Below are positions 7,101 through 13,932 of a stretch of 19,705 nt of DNA, one piece after another. The DNA lies in assembly GCA_035358715.1 (NCBI GenBank), contig DAOPPX010000097.1, positions 1 through 19,705 on the forward strand, written 5' to 3'. The position numbers and the translations under genes were made by a program. The notes beneath the pieces were generated by a model that saw only the letters and a program-made list of their open reading frames with translations, searched no databases and was not told the origin of the DNA. The DNA is from UBA8199 sp035358715 (lineage in GTDB: Bacteria > Verrucomicrobiota > Verrucomicrobiia > Limisphaerales > UBA8199). The number at the start of each line of letters is the position of its first letter. Within the stretch, counting starts at the first letter, position 1.

Positions 7101-7738
7101 CGACTCGGGGAAGGCGCACAACCGTGCCCATGCGCTTCGAGCCCGCGCAGTCGTTCTTCGTGGTGTTCCGAACACCCGCGGCCCGGGCGGTCGGCCGGAA
7201 CTTCCCTGTCACAACGCGAGTGGCGGAACTGTCCGGCCCTTGGGAGGTCTCGTTCGATCCAATGTGGGGCGGCCCCAAACAGGTGGTCTTTGAAACCCTG
7301 CAAGACTGGAGCAAGCGAAGCGAGGAGGGGATTCGGCACTACTCAGGCAGAGCGGTTTATCGTGTAACATTCGATGCCCCCAACGCCACCAATGGGCAGC
7401 GGCTGTATCTGGATTTGGGCGTGGTGAAGAATGTGGCACAGGTGCGGTTGAACGGAAGGGATCTCGGCGTAGTGTGGTGCGCTCCCTGGAGGGTTGACAT
7501 CGCCGGCGCGGTCAAAGGCAAAGAAAACCACCTTGAGATTGCCGTGGCCAACCTTTGGCCCAATCGCCTGATCGGCGACCAGTCTCTCCCGACTGAGAAA
7601 CGGCTAACCTCGACTACTTGGAGTCCTTTCAGGAAGGACTCCATGCTGCTGGCGTCCGGCCTGCTGGGGCCGGTGACAATCGTCGCCGAGCCTGCCGCGT
7701 CTCGAACCGAGCCCAGCGCAGTCCCCGCGTCCCGTTGA
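4163..7738 (+). CDS. Secreted GH106-family glycoside hydrolase (putative alpha-L-rhamnosidase) with inserted beta domain
   Basis: This protein of about 1191 residues starts with a signal peptide (basic RRRRVGCRFRF, then FVFLCLLSLALAGIAPSA, cleaved near 36). The GH106 start follows (HPPDSARPWVYWFVMDGNLT), then the barrel. Candidate catalytic acids are Glu347 in HIDSWEMG and Glu476 in AAEAFTSD; the family is known as calcium-dependent and inverting. At about 735-890 it carries a galactose-binding-like beta-sandwich (KWIWHKEG, then FELWINGRRAG) that the next gene lacks. A C-terminal beta-sandwich (about 1030-1170) contains YSGRAVYRVTFD. Product: release of alpha-L-rhamnose from pectic or other polysaccharide outside the cytoplasm. 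The ATG at 4163 was chosen over the adjoining GTG at 4160. The next gene follows after 12 bases. Substrate is inferred from family. Confidence 0.85.
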   Translation: MKSAISLASRRRRVGCRFRFVFLCLLSLALAGIAPSAERPSDLEKGFQHPPDSARPWVYWFVMDGNLTRQGITADFEALKQAGIGGVMMMEVDVGIPRGPVKFMSAEWRALFKHAVAEASRLGLEITLNAGPGWTGSGGPWVKPEQSMQHLVGSAVEVTGPRYFDEVLPRPQRRPAFFGDGALPPELEKAKNEFYRDEVVLAFPTPSGKERISDIDEKALYVRTPYSSQPNVRPFLPSSTNYPAVLPGTVVATDRVLDLTRHLRPDGRLAWEVPEGRWTIMRFGRTSTGACTRPAPLPGLGLESDKFDKAALDAHFDAFISALLRDVGPQKARRESGWTMLHIDSWEMGAQNWTAAFRDEFRRRRGYEPLPYLPAITGQVVDSLEVSERFLWDLRQTAQELVIENHAEHLKALGRKHGFGLSIEPYDMMPCADMSVGAVADVPMCEFWLHGFDTTYSVIEAASVAHTCGRLVVAAEAFTSDHTEQWQAYPAAMKGLGDWAFSSGVNRIVFHRYQHQPSLDQRPGMTMGPYGVHWERTQTWWDMAGAYHQYLARCQFMLRQGVAVADACFLVSEGAPQVFRPPTSARLGQPPERPGYNYDGCAPETLMARMSVKDGRLVLPDGMSYHVLVLPESPTMTPALLRKVRKLVKAGATVIGSPPLKSPSLSGYPKCDAEVNKLAAEIWGDGVMASQSDATQAGSSAPMLQRSDTVLSRGRVIRARAVQFAWAEASPSLIEQGKWIWHKEGNPAISAPVGPRYFRRSFTVAERSRVESARVVMTADNRFELWINGRRAGKGDNFHVAGEFNVKRMLRSGVNVLAVAAENGGADPNPAGLAGILVVEFRDGTALAVPTDSSWQAAQVARGKWTADPTPEGEWAEAMELGPMGMAPWGAVQRPALEPEQYCDFGIVSTVLGELGVPPDFESDGPLRYAHRRTSKEDIYFVANREDHPVEAHCTFRVSGKAPELWDPLTGQRRSLPEFTTRGRRTTVPMRFEPAQSFFVVFRTPAARAVGRNFPVTTRVAELSGPWEVSFDPMWGGPKQVVFETLQDWSKRSEEGIRHYSGRAVYRVTFDAPNATNGQRLYLDLGVVKNVAQVRLNGRDLGVVWCAPWRVDIAGAVKGKENHLEIAVANLWPNRLIGDQSLPTEKRLTSTTWSPFRKDSMLLASGLLGPVTIVAEPAASRTEPSAVPASR

Positions 7739-7750
7739 GATGATGCCCCA

Positions 7751-10700
7751 ATGAAATCTATTGCAGGAACAATGCTCATTACCCGCCTGCCAGTCCTCGG
7801 TCTTTTTTTAGTGCTTGGAGCCATGTCCCAAGTGGTGGTGCATGGCGCTGCGAGCGCAACGGGGGAGGGCGACGCGCTTGACCGCGGCTTTGCCAATCCT
7901 CCCAACAGTGCCCGCCTACGCGCCTATTGGTGGTGGCTCAACGGCAATGTGACCGAGTCTGCTATCACCCGCGACCTCGAGGAAATGAAGGCTAAAGGCT
8001 TCGGGGGCGCTCTGATTTGCGACGCCGGCGGCGCGCAACAGGACGGCAACGATCCTGTGCCGCATGGTCCCACCTTTTTCACGCCTGAATGGCGCGAACT
8101 CTACAAGCACACGCTGCGCGAAGCGGACCGGCTCGGGCTGGAGATGAGCCTAAACATCCAAAGCGGCTGGAATCTGGGCGGACCGATGGTCAGGGCCGAA
8201 GACGCCGCCAAGAAGTTGACCTGGAGTGAGGCACGGATCACGGGACCGGCGAAGTATGAGCATGCTTTGCCAGTCCCGAAGTCGCGGGACAGTTTCTACC
8301 GGGACATCGCCGTAGTGGCTTATCGCATCCTGCCAGAAGGCAGCGCGACGAACGGAGCCCCGGGAACTGCGCGCGACGCCGAAGGATGCCGTCCGCTTCA
8401 GAACTGGGAGCAGAAGGCATTGCACCGGCCACTGCACTTTTCCGCGCCGGACACAGCGCCGCTGTTCGCGGAAGCGGAGGCCGTGCCGGGCGAGGCGGAC
8501 GCGCAGGCGGAGCATGTGCTTGACCTAACCACAAACCTCTCGCCGGAAGGCGTCCTGCGGTGGGACGTGCCGGAGGGCAACTGGCAGGTGCTGCGGCTTG
8601 GGTGCACCATCGGCGACCACTCGCGCGTCTCAACGTGCAGTGATGGTTGGCAAGGCTACGCCGTGGACGTGCTGGACGCGGCCGCGTTCAACCGCTACTG
8701 GGACGCAGTCGTCGAGCCGCTGATCGCGGATGCGGGGCCGCTGGCCGGGCGCGTGCTCAAGTATTTGCACACCGACAGTTGGGAAGTCGAGCCTCTGAAC
8801 TGGGGGCCAACTCTGATTCCGGAGTTTCGGAAACGCCGGGGCTACAATCTGCTGCCTTTTTTTCCGGTGCTCACGGGCCGGATCGTTGCCTCGCGGGCCG
8901 CCAGCAACCGCTTCCTGCACGACTTCCGCAAGACCGTGGGAGAGTTGGCCATTGACAACCACTTCCGCATCTTCCGCGACCGCGCGCACCAGCGCGGCCT
9001 GCAAATCCACCCCGAATCCGGCGGCCCCCACGCTGTCCCGATTGACGCCCAGCGGTGCCTCGGCATGAACGACGCGCCGATGTCCGAGTTTTGGGCCTGG
9101 TCGTGGCGGCACAGGGTAGGGGAGAGCAACCGCTTTTTTGTCAAGCAGCCGGCGTCCGCGGCGCACACTTATGGCCGTCGCCTGGTGTTGGCCGAAGGCT
9201 TCACCACCATTGGACCACACTGGCAGGAGACGCTGTGGGATAACCTGAAACCCACCTTCGACCGAGCAGCCTGCGAGGGCCTGAACCTGCTCGTGTGGCA
9301 TGCGTTCGTCTGTTCGCCCGCGGAGATGGGCCTGCCCGGACAGCAGTATTTCGCGGGCGCGCACTTCAACCCCAACACCACCTGGTGGTCCAAGTCCGCC
9401 CCATTCCTTGCATACATCAACCGTTGCCAGTTTCTGCTCCAGCAGGGCCTGTTCGTCGCGGATGCCTGTTACTACTATGGCGATCACGTGCCGAACTTCG
9501 CGCAGCTCAAGCGCAGCGATCCCGCGCGCGTGCTGCCCGGCTACGATTACGATGTCGTTACCGAGGAGATCATCCTCCAGCGCATGTCGGTGCGCGACGG
9601 ACGGATTGTTCTGCCCGACGGCATGAGCTACCGGGTGCTGGTACTGCCGGACCGGACCGGCATCTCGCTGGCCGTGCTGGAGAAGGTGCGTGAGATGGTC
9701 CGGGCTGGGGCGACGGTCCTCGGGCCCAAGCCTTCTCAGACTTGGTCTCTTAGCGGGTTTCCTGAATGCGACGCGGCAGTCAGGAAGATCGCCGACGAGC
9801 TGTGGGGGAATGGAGATCGGAAGGCGTCGGGCAGGCGCCTCCTAGGCCGCGTGATTTCAGGCAAGACCGCACGGGAGGTGCTTGCCGACGATGGTGTCAA
9901 ACCTGACTTCGAATGCCGGATTAAGGGGTCTGCGGCGCCCGGGGCGACCACGAGCGCTGGCAATGGGTTGCCAGGACTTACCAACGCGTGGGGTGATTTC
10001 CGGGCTGCTGCGTCCACGGACGGGCGCGGCCCGTTACCTCTTCTGGATTACATCCACCGCTCGACCGGGGAGGCGGAAATCTACTTCCTTGCCAGCCGGT
10101 CTAACGCCTGGTTTGTGGCCGACTGCACCTTCCGCGCGGCAGGTAACGTGCCCGAGATATGGGATCCGGTCAGTGGAAAGACGCGCCCGGCAGCCGCCTG
10201 GTCATGGAACGAGACCCAAACAACTCTACCACTTGAGTTCGCGCCCTACGGCTCGGTATTCATCGTGTTTCGCCGCCCCCAGGGTGGCGGCTTCTTGCCC
10301 TCCTCGCATCGGAATTTCTCGGCCTACAGCGCAGTGCATGAGCTTAGCGGACCCTGGACGATAGAGTTTGACCCCACATGGGGCGGACCCGAGTCGGTGG
10401 TATTTGAGGCTCTAACCAACTGGACCCAGCGCCCGGAAGAAGGCATCAAGTATTACTCGGGCACGGCCACCTACCTGAAGACTTTCGACCTGCCGGAGTC
10501 GTTGCGCCAGCGGGGCCGGCACCTGGCGCTCGACCTGGGCGAGGTCGCGAATCTTGCAGAAGTGCACCTGAATGGGAAGAATTTGGGCATTGTGTGGGCC
10601 ATGCCGTTCCGCCTGGACGTGACGGATGCAATCAAGCCCGCCGGGAACACACTGCAAGTCGAGGTGGTCAACTTCTGGCCCAACCGCATCATTGGCGATC

Positions 10701-10819
10701 AGTTCCTCGCGCCCGAAAAGAGGTTCACGCAGACCAACATCAGGAAGCTTACCAAAGAAACTCCGCTGACGGATTCAGGCTTGCTCGGGCCTGTGCGCAT
10801 CCTGGCGGAAGAACGTTGA
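7751..10819 (+). CDS. Secreted GH106-family glycoside hydrolase (putative alpha-L-rhamnosidase), paralogue
   Basis: This 1022-residue protein begins with a signal peptide (hydrophobic LPVLGLFLVLGAMSQVVV, cleavage near 34). It then follows the same plan as its upstream neighbour: NPPNSARLRAYWWWLNGNVT, the barrel, Glu345 in HTDSWEVE, Glu482 in LAEGFTTIG, and the C-terminal beta-sandwich with YSGTATYLKTFD. The two candidate acids are spaced similarly in both proteins (137 and 129 residues apart). It lacks the beta domain inserted in the neighbour; that place holds only a short link (about 680-700). It lies 12 bases after the first gene and is probably cotranscribed. The pair arose by duplication but is well diverged, so the enzymes probably cut different rhamnosyl linkages. 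An alternative ATG lies at 7772. Confidence 0.85.
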   Translation: MKSIAGTMLITRLPVLGLFLVLGAMSQVVVHGAASATGEGDALDRGFANPPNSARLRAYWWWLNGNVTESAITRDLEEMKAKGFGGALICDAGGAQQDGNDPVPHGPTFFTPEWRELYKHTLREADRLGLEMSLNIQSGWNLGGPMVRAEDAAKKLTWSEARITGPAKYEHALPVPKSRDSFYRDIAVVAYRILPEGSATNGAPGTARDAEGCRPLQNWEQKALHRPLHFSAPDTAPLFAEAEAVPGEADAQAEHVLDLTTNLSPEGVLRWDVPEGNWQVLRLGCTIGDHSRVSTCSDGWQGYAVDVLDAAAFNRYWDAVVEPLIADAGPLAGRVLKYLHTDSWEVEPLNWGPTLIPEFRKRRGYNLLPFFPVLTGRIVASRAASNRFLHDFRKTVGELAIDNHFRIFRDRAHQRGLQIHPESGGPHAVPIDAQRCLGMNDAPMSEFWAWSWRHRVGESNRFFVKQPASAAHTYGRRLVLAEGFTTIGPHWQETLWDNLKPTFDRAACEGLNLLVWHAFVCSPAEMGLPGQQYFAGAHFNPNTTWWSKSAPFLAYINRCQFLLQQGLFVADACYYYGDHVPNFAQLKRSDPARVLPGYDYDVVTEEIILQRMSVRDGRIVLPDGMSYRVLVLPDRTGISLAVLEKVREMVRAGATVLGPKPSQTWSLSGFPECDAAVRKIADELWGNGDRKASGRRLLGRVISGKTAREVLADDGVKPDFECRIKGSAAPGATTSAGNGLPGLTNAWGDFRAAASTDGRGPLPLLDYIHRSTGEAEIYFLASRSNAWFVADCTFRAAGNVPEIWDPVSGKTRPAAAWSWNETQTTLPLEFAPYGSVFIVFRRPQGGGFLPSSHRNFSAYSAVHELSGPWTIEFDPTWGGPESVVFEALTNWTQRPEEGIKYYSGTATYLKTFDLPESLRQRGRHLALDLGEVANLAEVHLNGKNLGIVWAMPFRLDVTDAIKPAGNTLQVEVVNFWPNRIIGDQFLAPEKRFTQTNIRKLTKETPLTDSGLLGPVRILAEER

Positions 10820-10875
10820 CGCCCGGGCGCTGGGCAGGCTGCGGGCGCTGCAAGCACGGCCGATTCGCCCGCGGC

Positions 10876-11208
10876 CTACAGTTGGTCGTAATACTCGTCC
10901 TCATCTTCGGGGGATATGACATTGGGGAAATCCTTGCCACTGGCTTTGAGAAGCTCCGCAATCTGAGGAGAGGCCCAGCGTTTGCCTTTGGTGTCCTTCC
11001 GGGGGATTGGCTTGAGGCGGTAGTTGCCGTCAGTGCTGGTTTCGAGGATGTCACGCTCAACCATGCGCGCCAGGATGGGGTTGGCCCACTCGGGGGAGTA
11101 GCGGAAGCGTCGCTTGCTCCCGACATGCCGGCTGATATCGCGCGCGGGAACCGCCTTGGGGCGGCGGGATTTCAGGTAGTAGTAAATCGCGCGTTCGTCA
11201 GCGTCCAT
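10876..11208 (-). CDS. Winged-helix-like conserved hypothetical protein (110 aa)
   Basis: The chosen start is the ATG at 11208 (MDADERAIYYYLKSRR); the frame is open back to a GTG at 11292, but the added residues look non-coding. The sequence has the layout of a winged helix: a helix ending YYYLKSRR, PARDISRHVGS as a turn region, then PILARMVERDILETSTDGNYRL as recognition helix and wing. The tail is acidic (SPEDEDEYYDQL). It resembles small DNA-binding proteins seen in Verrucomicrobiota, but I do not recognise a named family. It follows the ETF genes on the same strand at about 110 bases and is convergent with the second GH106 gene. A role in regulation is possible; no target is visible. Confidence 0.6.
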   Translation of the reverse strand: MDADERAIYYYLKSRRPKAVPARDISRHVGSKRRFRYSPEWANPILARMVERDILETSTDGNYRLKPIPRKDTKGKRWASPQIAELLKASGKDFPNVISPEDEDEYYDQL

Positions 11209-11317
11209 TTGAGTCAAAACGGCAGGAGGTGTCAGGTCACAGTCAAACAACGACGGACGCAGGATCGCCGCGCCGCATCCGGTCCGTCGCACCGCGAAAC
11301 CACATCGCCGCGAGGAT

Positions 11318-12358
11318 TCACTTGGCGACTGTCGCGAGCAACTGGTTCAGCCTGGCGAGCACGGCAAAGGCGTCAGCCACATACAGCACGTCCGCCTTGC
11401 CGCGTGCCCAGCCGCAATTAGGGTCCAGGTTGATGGCGCGGCGCTCGTTGATGAAACGCCAGCCCACGGTGTGCGGCTCCTCCCCATGGCAGCAGGTGGC
11501 CAGGCCCTTGGGATGGCGGGGCGTGGAGCCGGTCTGCCCGATCTGGTTCAGGTGCGTCAGGAAGGAGAGCACGGCCTGGCCTTCTCCGCCCAGATCCACG
11601 AGCGACTTGCTGCTGCCAAGGGACGCGCGCGCGAGCTTGAGGCAACCCAGGATCAACTGCTCCGCTTCTTTGACATGTGCCTGGCCGTCGGCCTGCTTCT
11701 TGGTCCAGCCGGCGCCGGCGACCAGCAGCAGGCCTGCCTCAGGCCGAATGGTCTGCGCATCGGCAGCGGGCTCGCGGATTCCGACCACGGTTGTGCGCTG
11801 GCAGGCTTCGGGCAGGCTTACTGCGACCGTTTGGACGCTGGCGCTTCCTGCGTCGCCGGCCCAAGCCGGTTGGCTGCCGGGATCTACCAGAATGAACCAC
11901 GGGCGATGGGTGCGCTGCACGGTGGCTTCCATCCGTTGGCGGTAGTACCACCGGTTGATTGAGATCGTGCTGTTGGCAGCGGAAATGCCGGTGACGTGCG
12001 TGTCTGCGCGCCCCGCCAGCCGCTGCGCGACGCCGGGCAGGACCCGATTCCAGCGGGCGGTCGCCGGGGCGATGATGATCGTGGCCTGCGCGGCTTTGGC
12101 GAGGGCTTCAGCCGCTGCGGCATTGCTCGCGTAACGGGGTGATGCAAAATCCGCACCGGCGACGCCCAGGAAAGCGCTGGCGCCACAGGTGCCAATTTGG
12201 TCAGCGCCATGCTGCACCGTTTGGCCCACTAGCCCAACCGCCAATTTCGATCCGGGCACCCCCGCAATCAATGCTCGCGCCGCGCCAAGGGCCTCCAGCG
12301 CCGGTTTCGCGAGCGTGCCACCGGCCTCCGTGTTAGTCAGCAGAAGAATGGTTTCCAT
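11318..12358 (-). CDS. etfA: Electron transfer flavoprotein alpha subunit, divergent
   Basis: The 346-residue protein has the ETF-alpha plan. The N-terminal half is Rossmann-like (METILLLTNTEAGGTLAKPA, then ATIIIAPATARWNRVLPGVA and RYYR-like strands). The C-terminal part is the FAD-binding domain, with EAGLLLVAGAGW and the LNQIGQTGS motif (Gly274-Gln275-Thr276-Gly277). ETF passes electrons from flavin dehydrogenases to the quinone pool. The usual GISGAIQH FAD segment is absent; TCCHGEEPHTVGW stands in that region, followed by NLDPNCGWARGKADVLYVAD. The ATG at 12358 lies 14 bases after the beta-subunit stop; an in-frame ATG at 12388 would overlap it. No acyl-CoA dehydrogenase or ETF:quinone oxidoreductase is in the window, so the partner is unknown. 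Confidence 0.85.
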   Translation of the reverse strand: METILLLTNTEAGGTLAKPALEALGAARALIAGVPGSKLAVGLVGQTVQHGADQIGTCGASAFLGVAGADFASPRYASNAAAAEALAKAAQATIIIAPATARWNRVLPGVAQRLAGRADTHVTGISAANSTISINRWYYRQRMEATVQRTHRPWFILVDPGSQPAWAGDAGSASVQTVAVSLPEACQRTTVVGIREPAADAQTIRPEAGLLLVAGAGWTKKQADGQAHVKEAEQLILGCLKLARASLGSSKSLVDLGGEGQAVLSFLTHLNQIGQTGSTPRHPKGLATCCHGEEPHTVGWRFINERRAINLDPNCGWARGKADVLYVADAFAVLARLNQLLATVAK

Positions 12359-12372
12359 GAGAGAATCAGGTG

Positions 12373-13182
12373 TTACTGCTTTATCCACGCGTAAATCTCC
12401 TGCGCAACTTCATCAGGAGACTTGTCCTTCACGATCCGGGTCTCGCGCAGTTGCCTCGGCAGCGAGACGCTGGCGAATGAAACGCCTTCGGCAGCAAGCT
12501 TGACAGGCTTGGCCTTTTGCAGTGCGGGCATCACAGCGCGCATGTTGGCCATGCCGACCTGCGGGTTATTCTTCGGTTCGGGCAAATTCCCGGTGGCCCA
12601 GCCCAGCAGCGCGGGGGGGCCGGCGCAGCGGGAAACCTGCTGCTTGCCGCCTTCAATCCGTTCGAGAACCTCCAGCGCGCCGTCGGGCAGCACTTTGAGT
12701 TCGTCCACGCCTTGAAACTGGTCGAGGATGCCCAGGCGCTCGCCAACCATTTGCATCGTCACCCCAGCGCCGCGGGAGGCAGACTCCCAACCGCCAAACA
12801 AGAGCAGCTTCGAGTGGTCAAGACCGGGAATGGCTGCGATAGCCTCAGCCAGAGCGGCGGCAACTTCCGCCGCCTCGCCAAACCCGCTCGCCGGCCCGTC
12901 CAAGGCGATGAGCTCGAAAGGCACCTTTTGCGCGATGGTCATCATTACCTGCTGGAGTTTGGCTTTGGGACCCAGGCTCACCAGCCAGACTTTGCTGCCC
13001 TGGGTGCTCCTGGCCAGGTGCGCCGCTTCGTACAAGGCATGGCTCGCCCACGGGTCCAGAACGGCCGGGAGCATCATTTCATTTCGCAGGACCGGGCCGG
13101 CCGGACCGGTGACAGGCTCCAATGTCTGGAGGGGGTCCGGCACAATACTGCCACAAACGACAATTTGATATGCGGTGCTCAT
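12373..13182 (-). CDS. etfB: Electron transfer flavoprotein beta subunit
   Basis: This 269-residue protein starts at MSTAYQIVVCGSIVPDP, the ETF-beta N-terminus. It continues with LDPWASHALYEAAHL (standing for the usual NPYDEFALEEA), VWLVSLGP, the AMP/FAD-binding-region helices with LLLFGGWESASRGAG and VGERLG, and a C-terminal VSRCAGPPALLGWATGNLPEP signature stretch. The frame is open upstream to 13359, but homology begins at the ATG at 13182. It forms a two-gene unit with the alpha subunit, 14 bases apart. The heterodimer binds FAD and usually AMP. A 10-bp palindrome AATCATGATT (13194-13203) lies just upstream of the start, with unknown meaning. The sequence is more divergent than mitochondrial or fatty-acid-oxidation ETFs. 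Confidence 0.87.
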   Translation of the reverse strand: MSTAYQIVVCGSIVPDPLQTLEPVTGPAGPVLRNEMMLPAVLDPWASHALYEAAHLARSTQGSKVWLVSLGPKAKLQQVMMTIAQKVPFELIALDGPASGFGEAAEVAAALAEAIAAIPGLDHSKLLLFGGWESASRGAGVTMQMVGERLGILDQFQGVDELKVLPDGALEVLERIEGGKQQVSRCAGPPALLGWATGNLPEPKNNPQVGMANMRAVMPALQKAKPVKLAAEGVSFASVSLPRQLRETRIVKDKSPDEVAQEIYAWIKQ

Positions 13183-13297
13183 GCGGCAACCATAATCATG
13201 ATTCGCCAGCCGTTTGGGAAGCCTGAAACGTTTGTTGGGCTGGTTTTGGAAGTCAAAATCCGGGGTGGACAGGGGGCAGATTGTTGGGCCGGGCGGG

Positions 13298-13864
13298 TTA
13301 GCGGGCCAAGAGCAGCTTCCGGTCGTCGGCAGTGAGGATTTTCCAGGTTCCGGGAGCAAGGTCGCGCAGCCGCAGGTGGCCGAGGCGCACGCGGATGAGG
13401 CGGAGGGTGGGGTGGCCGATGGCCGCGGTCATGCGGCGGACCTGGCGGTTCTTGCCTTCGAGTAACTCGAGCGCGATCCAACAGGTGGGCACGTTTTTGC
13501 GGAAGCGGATGGGCGGGTCGCGCGGGGCAATTTCCGGCCGCGGATCAAGCAGCCAGGCGCGGCAAGGCAGGGTCTTGCGGCCTTGCACATCGAGGCCGTT
13601 GCTGAGCTGGCGCAGCACATGCGTGGAGGGAACCCGCTCTACCTGGGCCCAGTATTCACGTTCATGGGCGTGCACGGGGTGGAGCAACCTCTGGTTCAGG
13701 GCAGGCTCATCGCTGAGCAGGAGCAGTCCTTCAGAGTCGGCATCGAGGCGGCCGATGGGATAGACATTCCTGGGAAATCCAAAGTCGGCCAGAGTGCGAT
13801 TAGGGGAACCGTCGGGCGTGAACCGGGAGAGGACGCCGCAGGGCTTGTGGAAGGCGAGGAGCAT
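13298..13864 (-). CDS. rluE: 23S rRNA pseudouridine synthase, RsuA/RluE family
   Basis: The 188-residue protein starts MLLAFHKPCGVLSRF and contains the catalytic motif YPIGRLDADSEGLLLLS; its first Asp is the catalytic residue in this family. Further matches to RluE are PRDPPIRFRKNVPTCWIALE and EGKNRQVRRMTAAIGHPTLRLIRV. RluE converts one uridine of the 23S rRNA peptidyl-transferase region (U2457 in E. coli) to pseudouridine. The N-terminal S4 domain of RsuA/RluB is missing, as in RluE. The ATG at 13864 directly precedes the conserved start. An in-frame ATG at 13936 overlaps the subtilase stop (ATGA) and would add 24 residues, so coupling to the upstream gene is possible. It is a housekeeping gene of the host, not part of the mobile element. 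Confidence 0.88.
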   Translation of the reverse strand: MLLAFHKPCGVLSRFTPDGSPNRTLADFGFPRNVYPIGRLDADSEGLLLLSDEPALNQRLLHPVHAHEREYWAQVERVPSTHVLRQLSNGLDVQGRKTLPCRAWLLDPRPEIAPRDPPIRFRKNVPTCWIALELLEGKNRQVRRMTAAIGHPTLRLIRVRLGHLRLRDLAPGTWKILTADDRKLLLAR

Positions 13865-13932
13865 TGTGCAGCGGGAAGTGCCAAAGGCTGTAAGAGGACG
13901 CCGGGCAGACCAGCTATCCTGGCCTCCTCTTG

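Noticed and set aside
4139..9487. Minus-strand open frames within the GH106 genes (4139-5107, 5168-6040, 8630-9487)
   Set aside because: They are antisense to two full-length GH106 genes, with composition typical of reverse-frame translation and no recognisable motif.
4142..10872. The same 12-mer CGATTCGCCCGC at 4142-4153 and 10861-10872, flanking the GH106 pair
   Set aside because: Several 12-base matches are expected by chance in a window this long and GC-rich, and no longer similarity surrounds them.
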